Shown: piece after piece, positions 1 to 12,074 of the stretch
How the letters are laid out: every line of letters begins with the position of its first letter
How positions within the stretch are numbered: the stretch's first letter is position 1
DNA from: Phoronis australis
Lineage: Eukaryota; Phoronida; Phoronidae
Length of the DNA: 64,000 nucleotides
Reading direction: 5' to 3'
Assembly: GCA_002633005.1 (NCBI GenBank)
Contig: NMRA01000084.1
Span: forward strand, 589,267-653,266
Notes under the pieces: generated by a model
The model's input: the letters and a program-made list of their open reading frames with translations, nothing else
Database searches by the model: none
Told to the model about the DNA's origin: nothing
Translations under genes and position numbers: made by a program

Positions 1-330
1 TTTACTATACATCAGTTACAAACGTGTGGATTGTAATAGAACGACACGGCATGACAGATGAGGTAAAAACGTTGCACGTCAATTCGCCTGAATATCAGGG
101 TTGCGGCACCGCAGTATTTTCCCTAATCAAATCAAAATATATCTTAGAGTAAAGAAGCTAGTTACCAAAAGAAATCAGCTATAGAATTGCTGTTTCAGCG
201 GTGAATCCATCTAAAATGCTTGGCTACTTCAGAAGTGTCGACGGAAGCGCGCGCACAATAAATCCCCGCGCGTTTTGCCGATGAGCCACAAAGACTCAGC
301 AATTCACAATGCAAAAAAAACTATATTTTC
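1..330. other. No supported gene
   Basis: AT-rich sequence before the first repeat end. I see no open frame, splice pair or repeat here that I can support. Confidence 0.5.
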
Positions 331-507
331 AGAGTGAACCCCCCCTCAATTTTTTCCAAGTTGGTTAACTTGGGGTTTACACACGCTGGCGGTGCCGTTT
401 TTGTTTTGCTGTTTTGCTGGATACGCTTTTGTTTTTTTTTTTAATTTTTGGGTCCTGGCCCGAGGGGGGGTTTAAACCCCCTGAACCCCCCCGTAGATCC
501 GCCACTG
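331..507 (-). mobile_element. hAT-like MITE or transposon end (partial)
   Basis: The right edge reads GATCCGCCACTG, so the minus strand starts CAGTGGCGGATC followed by a G-rich run. This resembles the ends seen at 34209 and 60744 in this window. Just inside lies a perfect 16-bp palindrome, GGGGGTTTAAACCCCC (466-481). The left boundary is unclear. C-runs at about 340 may belong to the element, but I found no matching inverted end, so this is either truncated or badly decayed. No coding capacity is visible. Assignment to the hAT superfamily is an inference from the CAGTGGCGG-type terminus only. Confidence 0.42.
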
Positions 508-572
508 ATTGGTTTCCAAAACGCTGCTGCGATTTTTTGATTCCTTGCTTGTTTTGAGTTTCAAGCTAAATA

Positions 573-706
573 GTCGGTGGGCCAGATCTCATAGCGTTCA
601 CCCTTGTGAGTACTTTGGGGGGGCAACCTAGTTTTTTCTATGTGGCTAGATAATATACCCATAAATCAAATTCCAAAAAGTTCCCACGTCTACACTTGTA
701 CATTTT
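573..706 (+). repeat. 5' terminal inverted repeat of the transposon
   Basis: Left inverted repeat. It matches the reverse complement of 3579-3724 in three blocks: the outer 15 bases, a 22-of-23 block around GTGAGTACTTT and the G-run, and the inner AAAAGTTCCCAC block. Spacing between blocks differs by small insertions and deletions, indicating age. Confidence 0.75.
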
Positions 707-827
707 ATTAAAAAAGGTGTTTTTGTTGCACAAAATATGATGCACATTCCTGCCACTTGATGGCGTTTTTCTATTGAATTGACCAATCAGAGAGCCAGAT
801 TGTATTGTTGTGCTTAGTTACTTCAAT

Positions 828-2992
828 ATGGCTGCTCCCATGGAGTGTGATGCCTTTATAATTCAAGGTTTAACAAACAGCACAAAACTGTGATGTCAGA
901 GCCTAAAGAAGCTTAGGAAAGCTTCCTGACGAAAGCTGAATGACTGTGGAACTCTGTAGATCAGTAGATCAAAAAGAAGAAGAGGTGTCACAAACGGTTC
1001 TGCAGAAAACATCTGCATGTCCTGGTAGCCTACACAGTATACTGCTGAGTGCTGTAGACTAGAAGACCAAGTGTCAGACCAAAAATTTGAAAGGATCTAG
1101 AACGGCATAGCAACGTTTCAAGGCACCAACAGTAGTACTAAAGCTGAAGTTGCTGAAAGTGATACAGATGTTATCCAAGATTTCCAAGAAAATCAATTAC
1201 TTCCAAAATCTGAAACACCCAATTAACCTGAACAAGATAGGAACATTCTGAAACATGAGTGCATCATTTGTTAGCAGGAAAAGTACATTATGGGCCACAT
1301 TTCAAGAAGGAGAAAGAAGTATAGCTTTCAAAAACAGGTAAGTGTTTTTTAAAAATACATCTTGGTGTTTTCCATGTGTGTTTCAGTATTATCACCAGTT
1401 GTTTTTTAACTTGCTCAGCCCCTTGGCTGCGTAGGCCTTAGACAATACTGCTGACCCAGTAGTGACGATGATCATCATAGGTACTTCATATGCCGGATAC
1501 TTTTCGGCAAATTATGTTCCTATAAGTTTATAAGTACCGCGTAGAGAGATGCCTCTGAGGAGGTCGTTAATGTTTTCATTTGTTCCCAGTTTAAACAAAT
1601 ACTCCTGCAATCCTGCTTTTCGAACACTCCATTGAGTTGCCACATCGACACTGCTTGCGCTAAGGGATAATCCTATGGTGTTATACTGTGGGTGTGATTT
1701 TAAAGCACTTTAAGTCAAAAATTTTTGAGAAGGTTAAATGGAGTAGATGGTTGCAAACAACATGCCCAAGTGGCCGTCATCCCCTGCCGTAGTCTCAATT
1801 TTTTGTAAACATTAATTACTTAGGTAGCTGCAATGATAATTAAATTAAAGTGCCTAAGTGGCCATCGTCGCCGTCGAAATTTGAGGACGATGGAAGCCAC
1901 TGTCCATTTCGTCAAACGTCGATTACCTTAAGTGTAAATCGATTGACTATGGTTTGAGCATCTGATTTAAAAAAATTAAATTTCAATCACTGCACAGGTA
2001 TATCAGCTGATTTATTTTCAGCTGCATCTACTGATCTAATTATTAGACGATCAACATTATTAGGCTACAGATCAGACGGCATGTAAATTTGTTAGGCTGG
2101 TGGTGGATCAGCTCCTGATACGTCCGTCTGAAAAAGTTGCATGCCAACTCACTCATAGTTGAATGTTAAATTAGTGTTAACAGTTCGGGTTTTTTTCAGT
2201 TGGACTTGTATCGCAAGCAACAGCTCAGTCCAGAGCCCTGAATATGCAAATGAAATTCAAAGATAAAGACCTTGTGTCTTAGAAGCCAAGTACCACAGAT
2301 CATCATGCTGTAAAAAAGAGAAAGACAACGATTGTGAAGAGTGACGAATCCCCAGTTTTCAGAGATGTTTTTCTACAGTTTTGTTTGGAGTTCATTGAAT
2401 CAAAGCTTCTAGCACATGGAGATGTCATTTGCCTTTCAAAAATAAAGCAAGACTTTGAAGCTGTTCTTCAGAAAGCTGGTGTGCATGAAGTTATTTGGAC
2501 AGGCAATCTTAAGAAATATTGTTGAAGCTACTCACTGTTGTAGTTTGTGCCTGACTAAGAGATACGAAAGTGAATTGAGGCTAGTGTTCAATAATTCACT
2601 TGCTGACTCTAATTAACACAGCCCATTGTAACATATTTTGAATCAAACGTTTGCCCAAATAGTGCCCGCCTCCAAACAAGGACTTAGTGTTTGACCCTTC
2701 ATTGCCTGCGGGCTAATCACCAGTGTGCAGTGCTGTACCCTCTCTAATCGACCATAGTTGGCTCCTTGGCGGTGGAGCTTTGCAGTTAATATGTATGGCA
2801 ATGACCGCATCTCCATTGACAGTACTAAACGATGAACGCTGCAAGTGCAAAAAGAACATGTGTGCTGGGAAACTGAGTTTGTGCTGCAATGCTGGGTCAA
2901 ACTGTACAGAAATGTGCAGCTGTGACAACTGTAGTAACATCAGCAACACTGACTGCATAACATTGGATAGTTCTTTGACAGGCCAACCCTAA
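828..2992 (+). pseudogene. Decayed transposon-encoded protein with CXC-like Cys-rich tail
   Basis: Candidate start at 828 (ATG GCT GCT CCC). Exon 1 runs to 1337, where CAG|GTAAGT is a perfect donor. The acceptor is at 2199, after a pyrimidine tract (TTTTTTCAG). In exon 2, frame 2282-2344 reads EAKYHRSSCCKKEKDND. The frame then shifts, and 2340-2525 gives a stretch of about 60 residues ending in NLKKYC. Residues from 2840-2941 hold a dense Cys pattern (CKCKKNMC...CC...CTEMCSCDNC), like the tesmin/TSO1-type CXC motif found at the C-terminus of some invertebrate transposon-linked proteins. Stops fall at several points in exon 1 and around 2525. Between 2525 and 2830 the central part of the protein seems to be missing. 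A functional copy would presumably encode a DNA-binding protein of the element. This copy cannot be functional. Confidence 0.6.
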
Positions 2993-3578
2993 ATAGACCT
3001 CCAACCCCGTTATTTCCTTTTTTGTATTAAAAAGTTAATTTTATTTGTTGATTAAGTCATAGAAAGTACATACTTTGATCATTGTCATGTATTTGTCTCA
3101 TACTGCTTAATAAACGCTGTCAGAATAATCTATTTTAATACAGTCTTTGTGCACATTCACAGAGATCATTCAACTATATTGTTTTTGTACTATAACATAT
3201 TTCTGGTGTATTATGCAAACAAGCTGTATTTTACACCATTAGTCAATGTTTTAGTCATTGAGGCACAAATTTTGCCCAGTCTCAAGTGTTTTGTGTTATT
3301 TTTGTTGCCTGACAATGCCAGAATAACTTCCTAGAAACATTCAGACTTAGTTTGTATTTTTGCCACTAGGTGTCTCTTTACGTTTTTTAAATTTCACTGT
3401 TTACAATTAATTTACAATAGTAAAACATGTAATGTGAGTGTAATATTGTTCAATACAATGGCACTGATGGGACCATATTACTTGTTTTACAAAAAAGTCA
3501 CCAAAACTGTTGTTTTTACAAATATAAGTTTACTAAGCTCTTTGGTGATTATTAGGTAACTTCAAACTCAAATTTCTC

Positions 3579-3724
3579 AAAAATGTGCAACTTTATATGT
3601 GGGAACTTTTTAGATTTTGAAAACACTCTAATAAATGAACTAAAAAACACCAAAATAAAATTGCCCCCCTAAAGTACTCACAAAAACCATTTTCTAGAGG
3701 CCCTACAAAATCTGGCCCACCGAC
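3579..3724 (-). repeat. 3' terminal inverted repeat of the transposon
   Basis: Right inverted repeat, ending CTGGCCCACCGAC. It is the mirror of 573-706 with small indels between the conserved blocks. Confidence 0.75.
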
Positions 3725-3740
3725 TATAAAGTTACAAGGG

Positions 3741-3795
3741 TAAAATTACGAACGTAAAAATACGACTGAAAAATACGACCGTAAATTTACGTACA
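3741..3795. repeat. Degenerate 13-14-bp tandem repeat
   Basis: Four imperfect units built around TACGA, separated by runs of A (TTACGAACG, ATACGACTG, ATACGACCG, TTTACGTAC). They lie 15 bp outside the right end of the transposon, so they are probably not part of it. Confidence 0.45.
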
Positions 3796-5562
3796 CATGT
3801 TTTAAATCTCACATGACCTGCTGACCAATTTCTCATTGAATATAATGATTAAGGTCGTAGTTACGAGCTAACCTCCATCTGTCACTGTTGTCTTTGTTCA
3901 GCACAACGCAAGAATAAAAAAAAATTTTGTCTTTTTCATAGTTTTTGTGTAGTCAATTTTTACCTAACCCTCTTACTCAATTTTCTGTCAATCTGTGACT
4001 GTCAGTTTGATTAAAAGACTCTAGGTGGCGCTACTCGGCTGATTATCTATCGATGAAGATGCCAAACAAACAAATATCATTCGCATTGCTACATCAGTGA
4101 TCGAAGAGACCACGGGAGGCAGTCCGATTGATTTTTTCTTCACGGATTATCAGTTCTATGGGTGCAACAATGAAAATTTATTATAGTATTACAAAGCTCA
4201 AAAACGTCAATTGTGATGTACTGGGGAGTTAATAATACAACCCTCATCACCATCTCAAACTTCAAAGCAGCAGGTTTTGTTCTAAAACCCCCTGCTTGCT
4301 CAGTTTTCGAACATCGTAATGGACTAAGAATCTCACGCACTGCCAACAGTGCATGCCGGTCAATTTTCCGACGCTTTGGACAGAATCCTGGATCTGCCCT
4401 TGAAAAGCTCCGATCCCACTATTGGCAAAGTTCACGCTAAACGTAACCAAGATCTTCGAGACCGCAAGTGAAAATAGAAAACGGTGGACACGAGCAGACG
4501 GATGGTGTCTGGGCACACAAAGGGGTCACGCAATGTTTCTTCTACTATACAAAACCGGCCGAATCTGATGGCATAATCCCCACTGGAATTTGCAGTTTCT
4601 GAAGAATAACAGATGCGGATACATTTACATATGTATTTACGGTTGAAAACCAAATACTTCCAGTGGTTTCTAAGTTACGTACTTTCCAAACCACTATTCA
4701 AGCAATTAGAACTTATCAGCAAAAATTTATGTAAATTCTGTGCATGCGACATAAAACTGCAGTTTCTTAAAGCTATGCTAGGTTTAGTGTATGATGCATT
4801 TCGACAGACAACTTCCAAAAACTGTATTTTGTTTGAAGAAAACAAGAGCTATTGAAAAACAGTCATTTAAAAAGTCTCAGTAGTATCATTGACTCTAGAA
4901 TCAATAGTGTAAAAAGTATGCTTTGAGGAAAACTGTACTAAGCAAGTCTCAAACTGAACATGAAACAAAAAATGCCAGTAAATATTGATAGATTTTAATA
5001 TTACCCATTGCCATCAGTGGCTAGGATTATTAGTCTCCCGAGACAGTCACAATTCAAATCTCTTCCAATGGACACTCGTACATGTAATTTGCGTCATCTT
5101 CCAAGCTCCCCAATTTCGCTCAGGGTGGACCCCGGCTCATAGCTATGATACGGATGACCACGACATTAATAAGAACAAAAATTCTAAAGTGTAAAGCAGA
5201 AATTCACTTAAATCAAGATGTAACTGACATTTATACATGTAGCACGTATTGGGACAAAATTCAATCTTATCTTGAAGAAGACGCAACACTGAAAACTTCC
5301 TTTCCAATAAAAACAAAAATCCAGCGCTGGCTCGCAATTCCCACTGCTCATGAACAACTGCGAACAAACACTCAACAGCAAGGACTGCGTTTTTTGTTTC
5401 AAATACAATTTCTTGTTATTTTTTGGAAGATACTGGAGGCCAACTCACTAGAATAAAGTCTTTACAATGCAGAGCGCCAATAATCATGACCATGGACATA
5501 ACAAAAACACATCGTCCGTAATCATCTGTACTCCATCGCAAAGCACAGACGTGCGTTCAGTA
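3796..5562. other. No supported gene
   Basis: AT-rich DNA with scattered short open frames on both strands, none longer than chance allows and none recognisable. It contains two TACATGTA palindromes (5089 and 5234). Confidence 0.5.
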
Positions 5563-5586
5563 ACGCTAGGACCTACGCTAGGACCT
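5563..5586. repeat. 12-bp perfect tandem duplication
   Basis: ACGCTAGGACCT occurs twice head to tail. A third partial copy (GCGAGGTCCTAGCC, inverted) lies about 80 bp downstream, near 5665. Confidence 0.7.
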
Positions 5587-5740
5587 ACCTCAAATCTAGC
5601 CAAAGTCACGTATTTGAAATACACGGCAATATCTCCCGTAATCTCACGAAGTCTTGCTTTTTAGCGAGGTCCTAGCCTTATTGAACGGGAGGCAGGATCA
5701 AGCTATCGTGAGCATGCACATAAGGTACACGTATCTACAA

Positions 5741-5970
5741 TTCATCGTTCACAATAAAATTTCTCCTGTCAATGCACAACATCAAGGTAACATGAGTGTA
5801 GATGCCAACTAAAACACATTGCCCACATTAAAATGTCTACTCGCAATGCATATCAACACCAAGATACATGTATCAAGTTAGCATGGATATCATCTAAAAC
5901 ACATCGTTTGTACTAAAATCTCTACTGGCAATGCACAACGTCAAGTTATCATGGGCAGCAACTAAAATGC
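5741..5970. repeat. Tandem array of about three 74-85-bp units
   Basis: Three imperfect units share the order 'catcg/cattg...AAAATnTCTnCT...CAATGCA...ATCAAGnTA...CATGnnnG...CAACTAAAACACAT'. The landmark AATGCA lies at 5771, 5845 and 5930, giving periods of 74 and 85 bp. Divergence between units is considerable, so the array is old. No coding frame runs through it. Confidence 0.6.
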
Positions 5971-8161
5971 ATCTTTCTCTACAGCGCAGGATTGCTGACA
6001 TAAGAAAGAACAACTAGAAGATGTTGGAAAGGTTTTTAGTACCATTTCAGGGCCCAGCCATTCTCTCCTACGGCGACTTGATCAACTACGTAAACGACAA
6101 ACAACTCAAGTGATAATACAGCTAGCTGTGGCAGTAGGTAACGCATCAGACCTTTGTCTTGAAATGTGGTCGAACTGAGTCTCGTTCTGTAGTGTTGCTG
6201 AATGAGCAGCAACATCCAAGTGCTCATTTAGCTCAACGTTAGTAGAAAGACTTCGAGCACCCATAGCGTGTGCATGTGAACTTTGTATGACATTCACAGG
6301 ATACCAGTGCCAACTCAACCCTGGGAATTGAAAAACACTCAAGTTTTGCAAGGTCAAGACTTTTCAGAGGCAACAGTTAACCTTACTTGTTGATGACTAG
6401 TTTTCCCTCCACTGCTGTGAAGGCCTCCCATGCTCGAATGCCATCGGCGGAATACCCAAAAGTTTGTGAGCATGCTCATGCCTGGGATACTGTAACTTTG
6501 AGGCATTCACACTACATGAGGACACATAACAGCGTTTGACATCTCCTTTAAACTCTAGTGCGTGTTTCAGGTTGGCTGTGTTTTGAACGTTGATGTCTTC
6601 AATGACGAAGCATATGGTATGGGACTTCAGGGGCGCGATTTTCCTGTTACGGGCGTGTTTTCCTTTCTGACTTTGACTCAAGTCGTATGGAACTGTCCAG
6701 CTCTTGCACGAATCAAATGGAATTCTGAAGTAGTCTCAAACCTTTGTGGTACTACATTAGACGACCCCAGAGGACTTCCCACTTCCTTAAAACAGCTAAC
6801 CAAAGTCACGTTTCCTCCTCCATCACAGGTTTTCATGGAAACTGATCAAATGTACACGAAGAAAAAAAATCTGGTTCTTCATATTTTTGCAGCGACAGGA
6901 AGTGCATGTAATCTCGAACCTTGAATTGCCATTGGATAAGTTAAACAAAACATGGGTCGTGTGTTTCAGCAAATTGGGGTCTCAAATTGGACATTTATTT
7001 TTTTTGATATTGCATTGGTGATATTACAGCTTATATTTTAAGCAAATTTTTTAACTCTAAAAATAGCCTCAATCCTCTTGTCAGTCGAAGTATGGCCAAA
7101 TCACAGAAATATCAAAATTTGAGGGCCAGCTTAGCGCTATAAGTATAAAAGATGTTTTTTAATGCAGTTATCAAAGTTCAATCTTAGGAGTGTCTACACA
7201 TGCATGGAATTCCAACTTCAAATATCTGTCGATATAGCAGGCAGATTAAGTAACATCGTGCCTCTTGTGACTGGCCTGAAAGGTGGTCCCGGAGTTTTCT
7301 CCTGATCTGAAAATTTAATTTCATCTGTTTGTTGTAATTATCATTTTCTTACTAACGTTACATGAATCTTTATGATCACCAATGCCAAACTTTGTAACCA
7401 TTTTTTCAAGACTGACTTTTGCCATTCAAAAATACAATTTTATTGACATAAAAAATGCAAAATATGCCTTAATTTATAGCCAAGTGGGTCATAACTCTGT
7501 AACCAAAGGTTGTTGAGTGCAAATATTGCAGTAATCTACTTCGGGCCAGCATCCCAATACATGCACAACATACATGTGTATTAGACATCTATGGATTTTG
7601 AGTATATAGTGATTTTTCGTTTTCATATTGTTTTATACGGAATTATTTCTTGAATATCAAATTAACAACTTTGACTTACGAACACAAAAACATAGGGCTT
7701 CATTTTGCATACAGCTAAAGTTGCTGTATATACTGGCATCAAGTTAATAACCCAACTGGTGTACATCTTCTAAAGTTGAAAATGTTCGCATTATGATTAG
7801 TTCACGACTGTTTTATTTCAACTAGTCTACAACAAAGACTTCAACTAGCATATAACTAAGATTTCAGCTGGTCTTCAACTAGAACATCGACAGGTGTAGA
7901 GCAGCTGCAGATAACAGTTTCCTATCTAAGTGTTCCCAATTCATTCCACAAACAACTGCTTATATACAGCAGGATCTCATAGCTGGCACAAGTCCATGGC
8001 CATTTACGAGAATCAATGATCACTGAACATGGCAGCTGCAGCAGCAGTCTATCTTTCTCAAAAAAGTAGGAAAAACGTTCGGTGCTATTTTGCATAAAAT
8101 TTAAGATTGAAGATAAAATTCCCAGTTCTTGGCTGGATTGTACGGAGCTCAAGCTCCGGAA
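5971..8161. other. No supported gene; overlapping minus-strand open frames
   Basis: On the minus strand, open frames of 94 codons (6681-6397) and 83 codons (6357-6106) follow each other, and a 120-codon frame lies on plus (6562-6924). None has a recognisable domain, consistent splice sites or a clear start context. A minus-strand stretch in another frame (about 6830-6690) also reads open without a start. A decayed gene is possible but I cannot show it. The rest is AT-rich, with a stray TATAAAAG at 7144. Confidence 0.35.
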
Positions 8162-8429
8162 TGTAGTACAGTGTGGTATCGGTAGCTGTGTAGTACTGTG
8201 TGGTACCGGAGTGCTGTCTAATCAAATGCTTACAGGCAACGTCAGCCCTGGAGTTCTGCGCCTTCTGCTGTCACGGGGATGGTCTGGGGAGGGGATTAAT
8301 GCACCAGCATATCCCCAATGATCCTGTCCGTGACAGGTATTAGGTATCAGGTATTAGGTGTGGTACCGGAAACTATGTAGTACTGTGTTGTATCGGAGGC
8401 TGTGTCGTATTGTGTGGTACCGGAAACTG
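8162..8429. repeat. Interrupted 27-bp minisatellite
   Basis: Units follow the pattern TGTAGTACTGTGTGGTACCGGAAACTG with variation. Two units lie at 8162-8216 and about two and a half at 8359-8429. Between them is an unrelated segment (8217-8358) that ends in a short AGGTATTAGGTATC-type direct repeat. It also carries a small inverted pair, TGTCACGG and CCGTGACA. The simplest reading is an array split by an insertion. Confidence 0.6.
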
Positions 8430-8493
8430 TGTAATTACGTGGGAGACTAGAAAGGGGGATGCAAGGGTCCTCACACGTCGGGCGCGTGACAGA

Positions 8494-9458
8494 TACATGT
8501 AACTATACATGCACAACAGCACAGGGTTCACGCGTTCGGTTATTTACTACCAAGAAATTAAAAAAATAACGTTTGATTTCATTTGAAATCTCACAGACAC
8601 TACGCAGTATAAAAGGTGTGCCGTGTTAGTGTTATTCTTATGTAGTACCCAAGGTCCTATTTGCGGAAGCCAAAGTGAATCTTTTGCTATTTGGCTTTGG
8701 CTGTTAGTCTGCTCTCGAGCTTAATACCGATATCTGTCCTTGGTCTCCAATTCCAGATAGATTTTCGTAGCGTTTAGGCTTAGTCTGATTCCGTGAAACA
8801 GTCTACGTCATCCATAGACTGGGTTTTAGCTACATGTAAAGGTTCAAGGCCAACGGACGCTTCGAGAAACATTTCCCAGGACAATTTCAGGGGTTCTACA
8901 TTGTAGATAGAGCCAAGTCAACGATATCCCTTGAATGACATCCATCAATCAATGGCTGAGTATACATGTACACGCACATATAACCTTTTCCCTGTATAAC
9001 TCATTTTTTTCTATTTTATTATTGTTTATCTGCCAACATTTTATAAAGCAATTGGCTGCAGATCAAACACCTGAGCATCAGTTTGAAAATTGCACCATGA
9101 AACTTGTAGGTAAAGCAGAACTCCAAATTTATGAAACAAAATTTTGGCAATATGAGAGTTCAACTGCAATACAACTGGAGTTTCATTAAGCGTTCTACTA
9201 GAACAGTACCAATCTCTTTTTTGGTTTCCAATCGCATACATGTATCTGTGTCAAGGAATTCTTATAGGAAGTAATTAATGTTGTTGAAATTTTGGTTAAC
9301 TTTTGTAGAGGTTTTATTTACATGTATAAATATTGTACACATTGATTTCTAGTTTTTATAAAAATCACAAGAGTTCACTATTTAAAGCTTTTACATGTAG
9401 TTGTATCGCACCAGGCGTTATCAGAGGTACGGTTCGAGTGGCAAGCGCTGTACATGTA
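8494..9458. repeat. Cluster of seven TACATGTA palindromes
   Basis: The perfect 8-bp palindrome TACATGTA occurs at 8494, 8831, 8963, 9237, 9319, 9392 and 9451. About two copies are expected in the whole 64 kb at this composition. Spacing is irregular, so this is not a tandem satellite. Confidence 0.7.
8580..8640 (+). promoter_or_regulatory. Possible TATA-type core promoter
   Basis: TATAAAAG at 8609-8616 sits in a GC-richer patch (GCAGTATAAAAGGTGTGCC). No convincing downstream start codon with splice donor was found, so it may be chance. Confidence 0.2.
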
Positions 9459-12074
9459 TGTATGACATACGACATGCATGACTATAACAAACATCTTTCA
9501 AATGCACTGTCTCAGACAAAGCCGCCAAATACATTGCCAAAATTGAGCTATTGGTGATGAAACTTAAAAATGAAATTGATGTTGATTCTTTGTAAGCAGT
9601 ATCACACGAGAAAAATAGCACATTTTTCTTCTGATAGAAACAATTATTTTTTGCCGTGTACATAAAAAACTTACTGGTTCAAATGTCATTGTTCCAAGCG
9701 CAGACCGAAGCACCACACCAGCGATCCTAACGCAGGATTATTCCTTAAATGTTGACCCAATTATATAGCCATACACCCGTATACATATACCTGATCTTTT
9801 AAACATAACAGAAAAAAATAAATGACGGATAGTCACGCTGACACATTTCACTTTATTCATGACTAGAAAGTGTGGTCGCTGTTTAAATCGTTACGTACTC
9901 CTTGCCGTACATACAATGCACAGTGCCCGGTACTCTGGCTTAGAAACACCTGGATCAATGAAGTTGAAAATGCCATTAAATGTCGTGCTATTTACGATCG
10001 TCAGTGATAACTAGTGTCTTACATCCAAACGTGCAATTCGATATTTACTCAATCTATGTTTTCGACTGTACAAATCACCGTAATAAAACGTTCAAAAAGG
10101 AGCAAATGCCAGGACTCAATTATCAAATAACGCTGCTACGCCTTGAGGTTTAAGGCAAATGTCAAACTTAAGATGGGTTAGGTATACTTCAATAGAGACT
10201 GCCGTGACATTTGTCTGCGAATTGGTTCAACGTATCCCTATTTAGTTATTCAGTTACGGATGGGGTAGTTAAAAGCAATGGACGGCAACTTGAAGACTAA
10301 GACGAGGAGTACTTGAGGCCCTGGTATTTTCCATCGAAAACAAAGATCTACGTGAAGGAAAACGAAGTAGTTGTCTCTAGTCGTGTTCGTCCTGTGTTTT
10401 ACTAATGCCTGCCGCAGCACAAGTCTGCTCATTCTCGGTGAAAAAACTACTAAGGTGTGCAGTAGGAGTACCTTATGTGTTCACCTACCCATTTCAGCAA
10501 AATGAAAAAGTCTCCGACGTGATCCATTCAGCAAACCACTGTGTCTCAAGTGTCGTCTTCGCCGGATGTGGACCGCCAGTAGTGACATCTTTGGTAAAAT
10601 ATGCATGTCATCTTACTTTCTGTTTCGGAGACAAGGTAAAGGTCTTCACATCGATGGTCGTACAGCAATACTTCGTCTCTTCAAAACAAAGTGAATGATT
10701 ACGAACTCAGGTACATTTAACGACGCGATGAAGACCGAAGTGTTTTCTAATATAGGGGTGAGTAGAAGCTTTTCTCCACTCCCGATATTACGGTTTGCCT
10801 TCACGTGATTCTGCGCTTTTCTGCACGCCTTAAAAAATGCCAGCCGCAGAATTATAACGGGAACGACATCACCGACTTCAATCTCCGTTGCTGCTTTTAA
10901 GCAGTGGCTGAATGCCATCGTAGGTTAGTGCTTTATGCCCCGGAAGCGACGTGTCTACAAAGGTATATATCCAACTCTTTAAAACTACAAAGGTTTTTCA
11001 ATTTACATTATGTTTATCTTTCTAATAACTTTGTCAGTATTGTTAATGATGTGCGTGTAACAAATTCATTTTTGACAACATAGCTGTGCAAGGGTCTTTA
11101 CGGAAATCTTGGTTTGAGAATTATCCCCTACTAAAGGGTAGTGTTTCTCGACTGGAACAAAACGCAGTGAAAGGGTGATTTTTCATGGAAGCTCCATGCA
11201 AATTTCTCCCCATGTTCGGTTACACTGTCGTACTGGATAGGGACCACAATTTTCCATCTGCACCATCCTCAAACTCATTGTTGATATTCCCCCTCCTCAG
11301 GAATTTGTCCATGCCAGACGCTTAAGCATCAACATTCTAGCAAGCGACAAGAATGTGATAATGTTTTTGGAGGTTTTAAGAGGCCTCTGAGGACACTGAG
11401 GCATCTTGACATCAAAAGTGGTTACTTTGGAGCTTTGGTGTGTCTCTTGCCACAGTCTTGCGAGGGAATACCCGTTTACTCCACTGAAAAATATGGCGAG
11501 CAAAGAGAAATACATTTGATCTCGAGCAAAAAGTATAACAAAACCAGTCTGTATTCCGAGAATGTCACGAGATTCGTCGGCGACTTAAATGTTCAACCAG
11601 AGCCCTTGTGCGCATTTGCGTACTTTGTTCTACTCTTATACTTATGCACGTTAATTTTCTTTCCTCTTGTCACTAGACCACATGGAAAAGTGACAAGGAG
11701 AGGGGATTGCCAATTTACTGTTTAGCTAGTGATGTCGCCTGCGGCGGTGTTGTAGGATTGGTATTGTGCTCTCTGTGGTATTTTCTCCGGGTGTGTATGT
11801 CGACTTTGTGGTGGTAGATTGGCTGTCGCCCGGATAGGTAGTGGCTGATGCCCTATAGAAGATCTCTTTATGCTTTGAGCTATAAGAAGATTTGGGCTTT
11901 GCTAGTTCCATTTTATTTCAGTTATCCAGATATCACATTGGTCAGCATTTTGATAGTCGGGCCCCATTTCACTTCCCATTGTGTTGAGGTGCGTGACCCG
12001 TGAAAATGCATTTTTGCTGTAAGCGAACCTGAAACTAGCTTTTTCACTCTTGTGAACCCGCTGTGATATGAAGC
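9459..12074. other. No supported gene
   Basis: Open frames of 90-97 codons on both strands around 10405-10918, and of 96 codons at 11435-11725, are within chance expectation and unrecognised. A minus-strand frame (11515-11297) begins with a hydrophobic stretch, MYFSLLAIFFSG, but nothing supports transcription. Minus-strand frames at 12135-11902 and 11911-11726 continue outward from the foldback that starts at 12075. Confidence 0.4.

Larger units (their letters stand above)
573..3724 (+). mobile_element. 3.15-kb DNA transposon with long terminal inverted repeats
   Basis: The ends are inverted copies of each other. The first 15 bases, GTCGGTGGGCCAGAT, match exactly. Two further blocks also match: TTGTGAGTACTTT followed by a G-run and CAA, and AAAAGTTCCCAC. 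The inverted repeats therefore extend about 135-145 bp with gaps. The dinucleotide TA flanks both ends (571-572 and 3725-3726), which would fit a TA target duplication, although TA could also belong to the inverted repeat. Inside is a decayed gene (828-2992) on the plus strand with a canonical intron. The copy is dead: the reading frame is broken by stops and frameshifts. I cannot assign a superfamily with certainty. The coding part resembles transposon-associated proteins of invertebrates that combine a 'KYHR-C' motif with a C-terminal Cys-rich region. Confidence 0.78.

Noticed and set aside
4140-4855. Several overlapping 68-84 codon frames on both strands
   Set aside because: Their length and overlap are as expected by chance; no domain, start context or splice site supports any of them.
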